A program made the translations under genes and the position numbers. DNA of 64,000 bases from Asterias rubens (Eukaryota; Echinodermata; Asteroidea; Forcipulatida; Asteriidae): contig NC_047068.1 in NCBI RefSeq assembly GCF_902459465.1, positions 18,933,195-18,997,194 on the forward strand, written 5' to 3'. The number at the start of each line of letters is the position of its first letter. The stretch's first letter is position 1. The notes under the pieces are model-generated. The model ran no database searches, had not been told where the DNA came from, and saw nothing but the letters and a program-made list of their open reading frames with translations. Shown one piece after another: positions 10,702 through 20,895 of this stretch.

Positions 10702-12248
10702 GTAAGTACTCGGAGTTGTTATCATTTTTGAAGACTTAAAGTTGTATAGGGTATAGCGAAGAACTTGGTTCTTTCATAATGGAACCTTTGGACACCGTAA
10801 AATGCTTCAACTTAGTGCGGAATTACAAACTTAGAAGGGTCAGGAGATCGTTATTATTATTGGCAAATGGAAAACCGTTGTTATATAACCGGGTGATTGA
10901 TTTATTCATTTAATATGATTTGAATCTCATTTTCTGTCGTGTGTGAAAATGCATTTGCTGTTGCCGTGAGAACAGTTTAGAAGTAGATGAATTGAAAGCG
11001 CAGTATTATATTAAATCTTTGGATGAAGTATTGATTCGCTTAAACAAATATTTAATGAGGATGGGTAACGGCTTTGTTTTCGAGGTTTTCTTGTCACTTT
11101 CGGCAAATAAGCGGTCAACATTATTGTGTCGCGTTATTCTTACTTGAGCGAAATTGCAAGATCCTCAAATTATTAGTCATTATTTATGTTATTGTGAGAA
11201 TTTTGTCTCTGACGTCATGCGAGTGAAAAGAGAAAATTCATGCAATTTAACAATCCGTCAAATAAAAATAACCCATTCACCGATGTGCGGGTAAAACTAA
11301 AATTAATATTCTTTATCCCCCAAAGCAAAACATATGTTAAAATTTATATTTTACACCATTTTTTACTTGAGATAACAGCCTATAATCTGTTATCCCTTTT
11401 TTTATTTTTATAAAAGGACTCCCTCTTTTGAAAAATGAGTGCATCTTGAAAATTAGTTCGACCTTGTATCACCCTGTGTTCATCTCCCTTCCATACATAA
11501 GGGCCGCTGTAAGCATGTCATTGGTACCAAATTAATGAGCGGATATCATGATATACGTCTATTCATTATCCTTTTAACTAGATAGCGGGTCCAGAGTTAA
11601 AAGTAGAAAGCTACGTGAGGTCTTGTCTCTCTTTGATTGAGGAATTGCCTTGTTTGCTCTTTCGTTTAGACAATCAAGAGGCATGCGGTAGAGTACATGT
11701 ACTCTACCGCATACCTCTTGACAGCAGCGCAGCGGAACTAATAAGTTAATACGATATGGCGAATTATGGAGGAAACAGGATCATAAAACAGGGATATTAT
11801 TAAAGTAAGATTGTGTTTCATTCCATCTAAATAAAAACAGAACGGACTGGCTATTTTTACGATAAATCATGGAGGTGATAAACCATGCACAGTGGTACAT
11901 TACATGCATGACTTGACAGTATGATACAAACATTTTTGTTTTTTAATAAAGGAAACCATAACAGTAACTTGGACAAAAATACATGTAAATTGGTCCATAG
12001 GCCAGCAAAATAAACTAAATTCTTGAAATTGCAATTTGTTTTTATTCCACGTGAAAGTACATGCCACGCTTTACACACCATAGCGCCGCTTAGCGGCCGA
12101 TTTGTGCTAGTATTGTGCGATTTCCATTACATTAGCGCTGCTAAGCAAACTAAAAGGCATGTTAACCTTCCGGTGCTTACTGCGCAAAAATAAGTGACGT
12201 CACAACGAAATCCGTGGTGAACGCGCAATATAGCCGCCTCATTGTCCT
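10702..12248. other. Non-coding stretch with one near-perfect palindrome
   Basis: No gene recognised. The notable element is the palindrome at 11675-11720, listed separately. AT-rich elsewhere. Confidence 0.5.
11675..11720. repeat. 46-bp spacer-free palindrome
   Basis: Starts CAAGAGGCATGCGGTAGAG and reads as its own complement through ACATGT at the centre, with a single C/T mismatch between 23-nt arms. No flanking element was recognised. Confidence 0.9.
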
Positions 12249-12359
12249 GGGTCCAATTTCATAGAGCTGCTTAGCGCAAAAAGTAATCCTGTTTTTATCA
12301 CGGCACAAGTTTCATGCTAGGCAAATTTTTGTGCTTAGCAGCTCTGTGAAATTGGGCCC
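12249..12359. mobile_element. Hairpin repeat family D (GGGCCCAATTTCA ends)
   Basis: Begins GGGTCCAATTTCATAGAGCTGCTTAGC and ends GCTTAGCAGCTCTGTGAAATTGGGCCC, so the ends are inverted repeats around a short core. Other copies or fragments are at 12661-12717, 13711-13909, 16925-17115, 18421-18838, 20562-20815 and around 46330-46775. Confidence 0.75.
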
Positions 12360-12660
12360 TGCTAACCTGTGAAAGAATCTTGCACCTTACGCAAATTTTT
12401 TTACTAGAGTAAGCACGAACATTCCATACCGTTAAAGCGCGTTCTGAAATAATATACCCTTCCAATAAAGTATGTTATTTGCACATTGTGCGTGCGCACT
12501 AACATTTTGGTCGGCCAAATGAGGGAAGGTCGCCCTGTTTTGTTCATGGCTAATATGGCTACGTGACGCAGACGCGATTGCGCGTCAGCTTGTGTACAAG
12601 ACTATGGCGTTTGGCACCCAATATTAGGGTATGTACGCAAGTGTGAATGTAATTAGCATA

Positions 12661-12717
12661 TTTGCAGTAAGCAAAAAAATTTGCTTACCGTTAAGCAGCG
12701 CTATGAAATTGGCCCTT
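12661..12717. mobile_element. Hairpin repeat family D, right-end fragment
   Basis: Ends TTAAGCAGCGCTATGAAATTGGCCC, matching the right end of family D. The left part is a run of GTAAGCAAAAAAATTTGCTTAC that is itself a small hairpin. Confidence 0.6.
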
Positions 12718-13210
12718 GTACATTAGTTACCAAAATGGCGCAGTCAATTGTGACGTCATAAGTATAAACGCATGGAAAAATGTACATACAAGACATCAAA
12801 CATTTTCTGACTATGTTCACCGCTTCACTCAGAAAAGCAAATTTAATTTTTACATTTATCTTCGCTTCTTAGAATTTGGCATAAGAAACTCATCGTTAAT
12901 TTGTAAAGCATACAAGGGCTAATGGACAAGGCAGCGGTTGTTATGTCACTGCTCATTACCGAAGTTGACAATCATTAACAATGAGCCAAATATTCCTTAG
13001 GATGGTGGAAGAGAAATCACAAGAGAAAAACTGATAAATGAATGTATCCATTGGACAGAAAGGATGCGCTGCGAAACACACTTAGGTCGCAATCCGAAAA
13101 GCCCCTCCCACACAATTAGGCTCATTATGCAAGATGGGCTGATATGGTAAAACTACGGAAGCAATTATTGCCGGTGTCGCATTTATTTATGTCCTCTATG
13201 CAATACTAAC

Positions 13211-13645
13211 CGGAGGACATTATTGCATATGCAATAATGTCCGCCGGACGGTTTTACATATGCAATCGTGTTCGCCCGGACGCTGCTGCATAATGCAATT
13301 GTGTCCGCCCGGACACATTTGCATATGCAGTTGTGTCCGCCCCCGTGCAAAACCGTCCTTGCAGTAAATTAAACGCCCTTGGTCGACGGAAAACGTTCGC
13401 CATTTTGTTTTACAAGCTAAGTGCATGTCACGAATGACATGGGAAATGTTCGGCCGTTGGGTATTTGCTGCAATCATAAAATACCGTGAATATCCATGCT
13501 GCATATACGTAGGTTCAGTGCATACACGCTCGCTTACGCGCGCACATACTGTACATGCACAATCATATGTCCACCGGACGGTTTTTGCATAGCCCCGGAC
13601 ACGATTGCATATGCAGTTTTGCATGGCGGACACAATTGCATCTGA
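13211..13645. repeat. Cluster of TGCATATGCA and GTCCGCCGGAC palindromes
   Basis: Two blocks (13211-13345 and 13548-13645) alternate octamer-like motifs (ATTGCATATGCAAT, ATTTGCATATGCA, GCATAATGCAATTG) with GGACA/GTCCGCC(C)GGAC motifs at roughly 40-bp spacing. The 145-residue minus-strand open frame across it (13220-13657) repeats cysteine-rich words because of this and is not considered a gene. Confidence 0.65.
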
Positions 13646-13710
13646 CACCGGCCACATGTTTAAAACAAATCTGTCTGATCGTGTATATTATACACGATAA
13701 CTCAAAACTT

Positions 13711-13909
13711 GGAGCCCAATTTCATAGAGCTGCGTGTTAGTTCAGAAAATCTTGCTTGATAAAATCTCTGCCGCAGAAACGATTAGGATACCAGTCACAA
13801 ATCATGGTAACATGGTAATTTGGCTAGTAACCTTATAATTATTCTGGTAAGCATAATGTTGTTGTGCTAAGCTGCTTTTGTGGTAAGCAGCTCTATAAAT
13901 TTGGGCCCA
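13711..13909. mobile_element. Hairpin repeat family D, full copy
   Basis: Starts GGAGCCCAATTTCATAGAGCTGC and ends GGTAAGCAGCTCTATAAATTTGGGCCC. Internal part includes TGGCTAGTAACC and GGTAAGCATAATG. Confidence 0.7.
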
Positions 13910-15076
13910 GGTAAAACAAATACTGTTCTATTCCAAGTGCGACGCACGTCTTTGTGGTAATTTTCGAAACAATGACGTCATCGGGCTGCCTAATAATTGG
14001 AGGCAACACGCTGATCAATGCAAACTCACAGCTGTGGCACTCTTCGAAATCACGGCGTCGGGCTAAGATTCCAACAGTGGGCTCCATCAACAATTTTGAA
14101 AACGTATGGTTTTTGCAGGGGACTTCAGACAGGCGAGCAAAAGACCCAACTTAAGATGCCTTGCCATTTGCAAATATTATAGATTAAAGACTAGCCTAAA
14201 ACAATTCCCTTTTAACCACTTTCTTTCTGTTTCGTTATCGCTCTCATGACCTCTCCCATTGGTTTCACGTTACAAAACACCGAGGTATCAGCATAGTGTA
14301 TAAACAATGGAATTTACATAATGCTTGTAAATCTAAGCGACGATCGTTAAGTTGTTTACTTTGCTGCCACACGGCTAGAAATCAAGTCCCTCATTCCGTA
14401 ATGCTAATTTGTATTTCACACACAGTTCACGGTTGGACGTGCGAAAAGGTGGCGACCGTCCAGTTTCATCTATGGAGGACACTTTATTTTTGATTGAATG
14501 GCTGATTTTGTGACTCGTAGAACGATAATAAACGGTATCACAAGTTTTGTTATTGGGAAAACTAATCTGACAAACGGACTAATGAAGTCAAGACATCGAA
14601 GTACTGGGCGCTTTTGTGGTGTGAGACTGCTTTAAGTTGGCGGCCTTGCAGTTTTTACCCCACGGTAAAACTAGTGACAAACGGACTGATGAAGTCAATA
14701 CAACGCGTAGGCCTACTACATATTGTGACCACTTGAGACTTTCTTGAAGTTTATGTCCTTGCATAATGTACCTCAACACAACCTTTTGATGGGCAAATCG
14801 AGTAAGTTAGTGTGGAATTGCTAGACTTTTATTGTTGAAATGGCACCGTCATTTTGAAATCGCTGATCCACACAGAAGGCCTTTACGGAGAACAGTGTTG
14901 ATTGGAGTTATACAATCTTAAATTTTGCATACCTGGAAAGGATATCGACTACTTGATTGGCCAAGTGGTTTCATGGCCGCCTGCAAACTAACTCATTGAC
15001 AACTTTAAGGAGTTTTGAAGAAGTATCGAAATTGGATGAATTGAGAGGCTCTTTGTTAACGACCATTTACTTCAAT
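13910..15076. other. Upstream region of the first receptor gene
   Basis: No exon recognised with confidence. A repeated phrase GACAAACGGACT.ATGAAGTCAA occurs twice (near 14570 and 14675), about 105 bp apart, a local duplication. The frame of the receptor is open upstream of its first ATG to about 14957, but only non-ATG codons lie there. Confidence 0.4.
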
Positions 15077-16054
15077 ATGGAATCCAACACAGTTACATCA
15101 TGGGACGTGTTCCTGTGCGTTCTCTTTGGTCTAATGGCGTTCTGTATTATCTCAGGCAACATCTTCTGTCTAGTCGTACTTCGAGGCGTTAACAGCGTAC
15201 ACCAGTCCACTAAGGTCATGATGGCATCTCTCTCTGTGGCCGATCTCTGCTTCGGAGTCTTCGTGGTCTTGCCTGTAATCGGCACTGTGGCAGTAGGCAC
15301 CATGCCATATGGTATGACCTTCTGTACCATCTTCGCATTTGCAGGGGTTTTCTTCCCACGTGCTGGGATTGCCTGTATCTTGGTCATCAACGTAGATCGT
15401 TTCATAGCCATCTCAAGACCACTACACTACTTTAAGATCGTCAACACACGTAGAGCAGTGTTCGCCGTAGTCATAGCGTGGTCCATCGCCCTCTCACTGA
15501 CGTGTTTGTTGGCGTTTCTACCAGGAAGCGATACAGTATACCATGGTCAGTTCCACATGTGTTTCTTCACCAGGGCGGTATCCTCAAAAAGCTCCAGTAC
15601 GTACCTTGTGGGCGTCATTCTGATCGTGGTCAGCATAGCTCTCCCGATTCTGGTCAGCACAGTGTTGTATGCGCTTATCTGTAGGATAGCTCGCAGGCAT
15701 ACCGAAAGGATGACAGTCTCAGGTGGTGGGTGTGTCATTGTTACCTTGGAATCACTCTCGACTTCAGACACGGGAAGCAACAAGGGCTCCACCAACCGAC
15801 CTTCGATCAAATCAAATACCAAAGCGGCTAAAACTTTCTTCATCGTGACAGCTGGGTTTGTGGTCGCCTGGTTGCCCTTCTTGATCATACTCATGTATGA
15901 AGGGTTGGAGAATACCGTCGTTCCCCGTTGGTTAGCAGACCTGGCACTGATAGCCGTCTTCTCAAGCAGCTGGTGGAATGTCGTCATCTTCTACGTCAGA
16001 AATGCTGGGTTTCGCAAGAGGGCAATGCAGTTGTTACGTTTACGGCGTGGTTGA
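15077..16054 (+). CDS. Rhodopsin-class (class A) G-protein-coupled receptor
   Basis: 325 residues in one exon, counting from the first ATG of the frame (context CAATATGG). Seven hydrophobic segments are visible. Class A landmarks: GN at 27-28 (TM1), SLSVADLCFG with D56 (TM2), C83 at the start of TM3 and a cysteine in extracellular loop 2 (HMCFF), a DRF variant of DRY at 107-109 followed by IAISRPLHY, and AWLPF in TM6 instead of CWLP. TM7 reads WNVVIFYVRNAGF, so the proline of NPxxY is absent. The third intracellular loop is long and Ser/Thr rich. The ligand is unknown; the overall look is of an orphan amine/adenosine/melatonin-like lineage-specific receptor. AATAAA at 16158-16163 would give a 3' untranslated region of about 130 nt. 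Confidence 0.85.
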   Translation: MESNTVTSWDVFLCVLFGLMAFCIISGNIFCLVVLRGVNSVHQSTKVMMASLSVADLCFGVFVVLPVIGTVAVGTMPYGMTFCTIFAFAGVFFPRAGIACILVINVDRFIAISRPLHYFKIVNTRRAVFAVVIAWSIALSLTCLLAFLPGSDTVYHGQFHMCFFTRAVSSKSSSTYLVGVILIVVSIALPILVSTVLYALICRIARRHTERMTVSGGGCVIVTLESLSTSDTGSNKGSTNRPSIKSNTKAAKTFFIVTAGFVVAWLPFLIILMYEGLENTVVPRWLADLALIAVFSSSWWNVVIFYVRNAGFRKRAMQLLRLRRG

Positions 16055-16157
16055 GTGTGATGAGGGGCGGCCGGTTCACTCACGAACTAGGGATGGTTTG
16101 CTTTTTGTGAAATCTTAACTTTATAAGTGAATTCTAAACTTTTGCTGTTTCCTTTAA

Positions 16158-16163
16158 AATAAA
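16158..16163 (+). terminator. Poly(A) signal of the first receptor
   Basis: AATAAA 104 nt after the stop codon, the first on this strand downstream of the gene. Confidence 0.6.
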
Positions 16164-16924
16164 AATGTTGATGATAGGCTATAGGCCTATACTTGTGTTT
16201 TTGTCGATTATAATGCTTCAATATAAGTCTTTTCCTAAGTACAGTTCAATATACGCAAGCAAAATAATTATATAGTAGTTTAATCGGGAATCATCAATAC
16301 TCCACCGTTTGGTTAACTGAGAGAAATAATACCTAGTATGTAAATCTGCATCTTTGATTTACGTTCAGAGATGCTATGGTGTATTATTTTTGTAGCACAT
16401 GGCCAATATTGGTAACTTAGATTTTAGATGTACCTCCTCACGACCGCCATACCGTGTCAATCTACTTGTTGTACTTACTTCGATTCAAAATTATTTTCCT
16501 CAAACCCACATGGGGAGTTGGTTGTTTCATTGCTAATGCGATTTTTTTAACAGGACTTTTGTCTTCTTCAAAACAGTTTTTAAGTTTTCCACATAAAAAT
16601 TAATGAGACTATCATGAATAATAATATACTTTTGTATGTGCGTATACGACCGTCAAACGTGTATTTAATTAGAGGGCAAGAACTTAACTGATTTATAAAG
16701 GAGCACTTGGCAGCTGAGCCCATTTTGCGAAAACCAAACTAAGCAAGTAAAAGATTATGAAGATTTTGGAGTTAAAGTCATTATCTCACAGCATGCCAAT
16801 TATTGGAAAGTGTAATGATTCTGGTCACCCGGCTGACAGCTGCTACCAACGGCAGTAGAACACGTGTTAAAAAGACCGGGGAACGGCAACGGTCATGCAG
16901 TGGGTTGTTAATTTATATCACCCA

Positions 16925-17115
16925 ACTGGGCCAATTTCATAAAGCTGTGAAGCAGAAAATACTGCTGAACAAATTTCTTTGCTAAGCAAAAAAGAAGTTG
17001 GGCACCCGTCGCAACAATGTAAACTTTATAGAATGTTAGCTAGTAACCTTTTTTTTTTTTTTGCTAGGCAAGATTTTCCCGTGCTTAGTATGTTTTTGTG
17101 CTTATAAATTATGCC
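16925..17115. mobile_element. Hairpin repeat family D, diverged copy
   Basis: Left end ACTGGGCCAATTTCATAAAGCTG, internal GCTAGTAACC shared with the copy at 13711, right end CGTGCTTAGTATG..GTGCTTATAAATTATGCCC degraded. Contains a T(16) run. Confidence 0.55.
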
Positions 17116-17234
17116 CGTGTCCCCATTTCACAGTCAAATGAGCCTCACAAATTTAGGGGCAGGGGTGGAATACGGCTTTATAGGCCCAATCAGGCTTTTG
17201 GTCTACCCGTTGGCCAATAATTATTGCCACGAAT

Positions 17235-17249
17235 AGCGCCCTCTTGTGG
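17235..17249 (-). promoter_or_regulatory. CTCF-consensus-like site
   Basis: The minus strand reads CCACAAGAGGGCGCT, matching the animal CTCF core consensus CCASNAGRKGGCRS at every position. Binding is inference. Confidence 0.45.
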
Positions 17250-17961
17250 ACTAACCTCCGTAATTAGCTGGGGTGCTGATAAAGAACCGCGATCTCAGAC
17301 TTGAAATCAAGTCTACCGCGACCTGGGCCTGCAGATTTGTTCTCACAAAATGATAGTACCGATATTGATATTATATTAAATTTTGCAATTTGTGTAAGTC
17401 ATTATGGTACCTTAACGTCTGAATGGAAACATTATTTTCTGATTCCAGAAAAGAACACCTCGGTGGAATGCCATTTAGTTTTTGTAGAATTGAAACTCAT
17501 GCAGTATTTGAAATTTCATTGGTTGTCGAAAGTCAAGTTTCTTGGAATGTAAAAAGAAACACTTTGCAGAGACAAAAATGTATTTTTCAGCATATAAATG
17601 TGATAGCAGGCTTACACTAAAATTCAAATTGGGTATTATTTTGTTGTTACTGTCCTATAAATTATGGACAAATAATGTAGTTTTCCCCCAGCATTTTCAG
17701 GACAATTTGAGGGTGAATAAAACAAAACCATAAATAAATCAAATAGTTTTAAAAATCTTTCAGTCGAAATATCCATTACAATAATAGTTGCACACTTTTT
17801 GGATTGATTTAATATTACAAATTGTTTTAACATCAGATTGAAAAACTGGTCATGTGACCGACAACAAGTTGTCCTCCTGAGTGTGTTGTTTTGCCATACA
17901 ATAAATTTGAACATATTAAAACAGCTTTCAAAGGTTACTAAGACATCAAAACTCTTTATAA

Positions 17962-18090
17962 GGCCGTGTCCGAAACGACGACTTCGGCTACAGCTACGTC
18001 TAGATCAGCGCGTCTACCAGTGTTGAAGAATAGGCAGACGCGCGCGGTCTAGCCGTAGCTGTAGCCGAAGTCGCCGTTTCGGACACGGCC
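17962..18090. mobile_element. 129-bp Harbinger-type MITE copy 1
   Basis: TAA at 17959-17961 and 18091-18093 flank inverted ends GGCCGTGTCCGAAACG and its exact complement. Inner arms (TTCGGCTACAGCTACG and CGTAGCTGTAGCCGAA types) also pair. A three-base TAA/TTA duplication is typical of PIF/Harbinger elements. Confidence 0.88.
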
Positions 18091-18420
18091 TAAGAACAGG
18101 AATCTACAAATGGTTCTAGGGTGTAATCAAAGCAACACTTCTTTATTTCATAAATTGATCACACTTTTAACTTAAAACAAATTTCACTTGTACTTTACAC
18201 GGTTTACAATAGAAAATAGTACTGATAAGATTTCAATGAAATTTGTAGATTTAACAGCTTGTAATTTTCATACAAAATTTAACTCTCTCTCAAATTTGGC
18301 ATAAAATATGTATCAGAAACTTTACAACCACCAAAAAGAAATTGTCAAAAGTATAATTCTATTTCAATACAAAACGAGAACATCTTGAAATCCAATAAGG
18401 ATTTACAAAATAAAAAACTT

Positions 18421-18838
18421 TACCAGAGTTGCTTAAGTAGAATATTTTGCTTGATAACTTTCTGCTAAGCAAAAAGTGGCAGGTAGCCAGACACATGATA
18501 TGCGACCCTTCAAGCGCAAAACAGCCCAACCCGCAAAATGCCAAGTACAGGGATAAGGCTGTTTTGCCATAGAAACGGGACAAAGAATAAAAGAGGCTAA
18601 GACAGGACATGTTATATTCAAAACCATACTTAGTATGCCTTTGATACTTTGAAATAGAAAAAATGTGCCTTCAAACTACACAGAAATTATCACAATTTCC
18701 AAGCTGGGCTGTTTTACCATGGAAGGGCGCATGTTAATGTATATTTTGGCTTGTAACCTGTTTTTGGTGAACTAATTTGTGCCAATACATGTATACTTTT
18801 TGTGCATAAGCAGCTCTATGAAATTGGGCCCTGCAGGA
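18421..18838. mobile_element. Probable family D copy, interrupted
   Basis: Left part holds GCTTAAGTAGAATATTTTGC and TTCTGCTAAGCAAAAAGTGGC; right part ends TGCATAAGCAGCTCTATGAAATTGGGCCC at 18832. About 200 bp of unrelated sequence lies between, including a second decayed end near 18700. Confidence 0.45.
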
Positions 18839-18931
18839 CTCTGGTGATAGTGGTTGGCAAATCAAAGTGAGACAAAACTGTCTGTCATTTAGATGCCCGT
18901 TTTGAAATAAAGTCAAATTTAAAAACCCCAT

Positions 18932-19352
18932 TTAAAGGATTCGGGTACTTTTTCAAAATGTCCACAGATTTACATTAAACTTACAGGGTTTGAAGATAAT
19001 GATAGTGGAAAGCTTCCCTTCAAATATTACTAACTGAGGTTCTGTAGTTTTTGAGAAATGAGTAAAACAAATCACAAAATAATTTTCGTCTCAAAAGGAT
19101 GAAAATTATTTTCGCATGTAAAATCCCATTAACCAGTTATGATATTATACCATAACCATAGCATAATACATTTTTACATGCTAAAACTGAGACGAAAATT
19201 ATTTGTTTTCTCGCTTCTCAAAAACTGCAGCACCTCAGTAAGTAAAATTTTAAGCGAAGCTTTCTACTATCATAATCTTCAAACTGTGTAAGTTTAATGT
19301 AAATCTGTGGACATTGTGTTTTGGGTTAGGAAAAAGTACATGGACCCTTTAA
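18932..19352. mobile_element. TTAA-flanked MITE, family E copy 1
   Basis: TTAA at 18932-18935 and 19349-19352. Left arm AGGATTCGGGTACTTTTTC, then GTCCACAGATTTACATTAAAC and GTGGAAAGCTTCCC; the right arm is the complement (GAAGCTTTC, TGTAAATCTGTGGAC, AAAAAGTACATGGACCC). Fold-back element of 421 bp; related copies at 46409-46752 and 60060-60415. Confidence 0.85.
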
Positions 19353-19659
19353 AGATCCTGCCTAATGATTTGTTCCACAATATCACAAACAGCTAGTACT
19401 ATTGCTCTCTTCATGGTTGTTTGGTGTTAATGTAGTATAGTCAACTATAATGGCAGCTTTATACTCTACAATCTTTGGGAAAATTAAATTTTAGACCCTT
19501 ATTTCAGATACACATAATTCTAAACCTATCAACAGAGATTTACTATACACTTAGAAAGTTTTCCATTAAAACTGGAATTTTTGCCCAGTTTGAGCTATTG
19601 ATACTCAAAAATATTTTCAACTCTCTATTTAAGAGAGAAAAAAAAGTCTTTCAAAATGA

Positions 19660-19860
19660 TTAGGAGTGGATGAAATCAGGCCTGGAATGTCATCTTTGAA
19701 CATGTTGAAAGGGCAAGACCATTTTCATTTTGCAAAGGCACTTGCATTAGAGAATCTTAAAGTCAATGGGAAACTTTTGAAGGGACACCAAGGCAGAGAC
19801 CTGGGGCAATGGAGGCCATGGTCTCCGTGGCAGACGTGTAATTCCAGGTCTGTGAAGTAG
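19660..19860. repeat. Dispersed repeat family F copy
   Basis: Contains CAGGCCTGGAAT, AAAGGGCAAGACC, GGGACACCAAGGCA and TGGAGGCCATGG. The same phrases (AGGCATCAAAGGCAATTGCC, GGGCACCAAGGCAATG) recur at 38500-38690, 46877-47045, 50447-50615 and 58540-58675. No protein is supported. Confidence 0.5.
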
Positions 19861-20316
19861 AACATGATATTTAATCATTAAATTTGTTGTAACTGTGTAG
19901 TAAGAATGTATTGAGTAACAATATTTGGTTGTCGGCCTCTAAAAGTGTGTGAGTGTTTTTACCCATTGACTTTGAGAAATTTTAACAATAGGGTTTTTGG
20001 TTGTGTGACAGACCGAGGATGAACTTGGTTTATAATCTTGAAATAAACAATAATACAAACATATTAGACCTTCCAGTATGTATCAACCATGCTAACAAAT
20101 ATAATATAAAAGAATGATTTGAGTTGCTTAACAAAAACAGGAAAAGCTCTTTTGAGGCATGGTGGTATAACCTTCCCCCCCCCCCTCATTATTGTGTCTT
20201 CATGGCGTGCTTGGACTATCAGGAATTCTTTATAGGAAAGTAGTGAGTTAAGGTATTGGAACATTGGGGGGAGGGACCCTCTGCCCCAATATCAGGCAAG
20301 GTATACTTTGAGTTGT

Positions 20317-20322
20317 TTTATT
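20317..20322 (-). terminator. Candidate poly(A) signal of the His/GYP-rich gene
   Basis: AATAAA on the minus strand, about 570 nt beyond the stop codon at 20896. It is the first clear one found downstream. Confidence 0.35.
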
Positions 20323-20371
20323 ACCAAGGTGTGTTGGGTTTTTTTTTTGGGTCAGCTTGAATAAGTGATTA

Positions 20372-20551
20372 AAGCCCGGTTCATACTTCCTGCGAATGCG
20401 AATCGAAGCGAATGTTGATGTTACGAAATTCGCAACGAATTTTCGCAGCTGTTCAACTCCGCTCAACCATCCTGCGAAAGGATAGTTCTGACGTCAAATT
20501 CACGTCAAACTTGCTTTGCATTCATATTCGCCGGAAGTATGAACCAGGCTT
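20372..20551. mobile_element. About 180-bp inverted-repeat MITE
   Basis: Starts AAGCCCGGTTCATACTTCC and ends GGAAGTATGAACCAGGCTT; the inner parts TGCGAATGCGAATCGAAGCG and CATTCATATTCGCC are related by inversion. The target duplication is unclear. Confidence 0.7.
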
Positions 20552-20561
20552 GACAAGACCA

Positions 20562-20815
20562 GGGCCAATTTCAGGGCTCTGCTTTCAGTAAGCTTAGAAC
20601 CAGAGCTTTTTGAGGCAGGGAAATTTGTGCTTTTGTCAAGCATTTTCTCAGGTTAGCAGGGAATGTTTGCTGGTACTCTTCGCTTTACACAGCTAGGCAT
20701 TCTTCGCTTACACAGCTAGTGCAGAAATTTGGCGCTTGCACAGTAAGCGGAGAATGGTGAGAATGGCGAGCGCAGAATTTGGTGGTAAGCAGAGCCATGA
20801 AATTGGGCCCAGGTA
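20562..20815. mobile_element. Family D copy with internal short repeats
   Basis: Starts AGGGCCAATTTCAGGGCTCTGC and ends GGTAAGCAGAGCCATGAAATTGGGCCC. Inside, ATTCTTCGCTTACACAGCTAG-like units and GAATGGTGAGAATGGCGAG repeats occur. Confidence 0.65.
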
Positions 20816-20895
20816 TCTTTAACTTTCACAGATGTTTGGACTGAAGGTACTCATCAGAATGAACACTATACCTTCCACGTCGCCTGTTCAAGGGT

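Noticed and set aside
13220-13657. 145-residue minus-strand open frame rich in cysteine
   Set aside because: Built from TGCATATGCA/GTCCGCC repeats; no protein family pattern, no splice signals.
14957-15076. N-terminal extension of the first receptor
   Set aside because: The extension begins at TTG; the first ATG is 15077, just before a typical short N-terminus and TM1.
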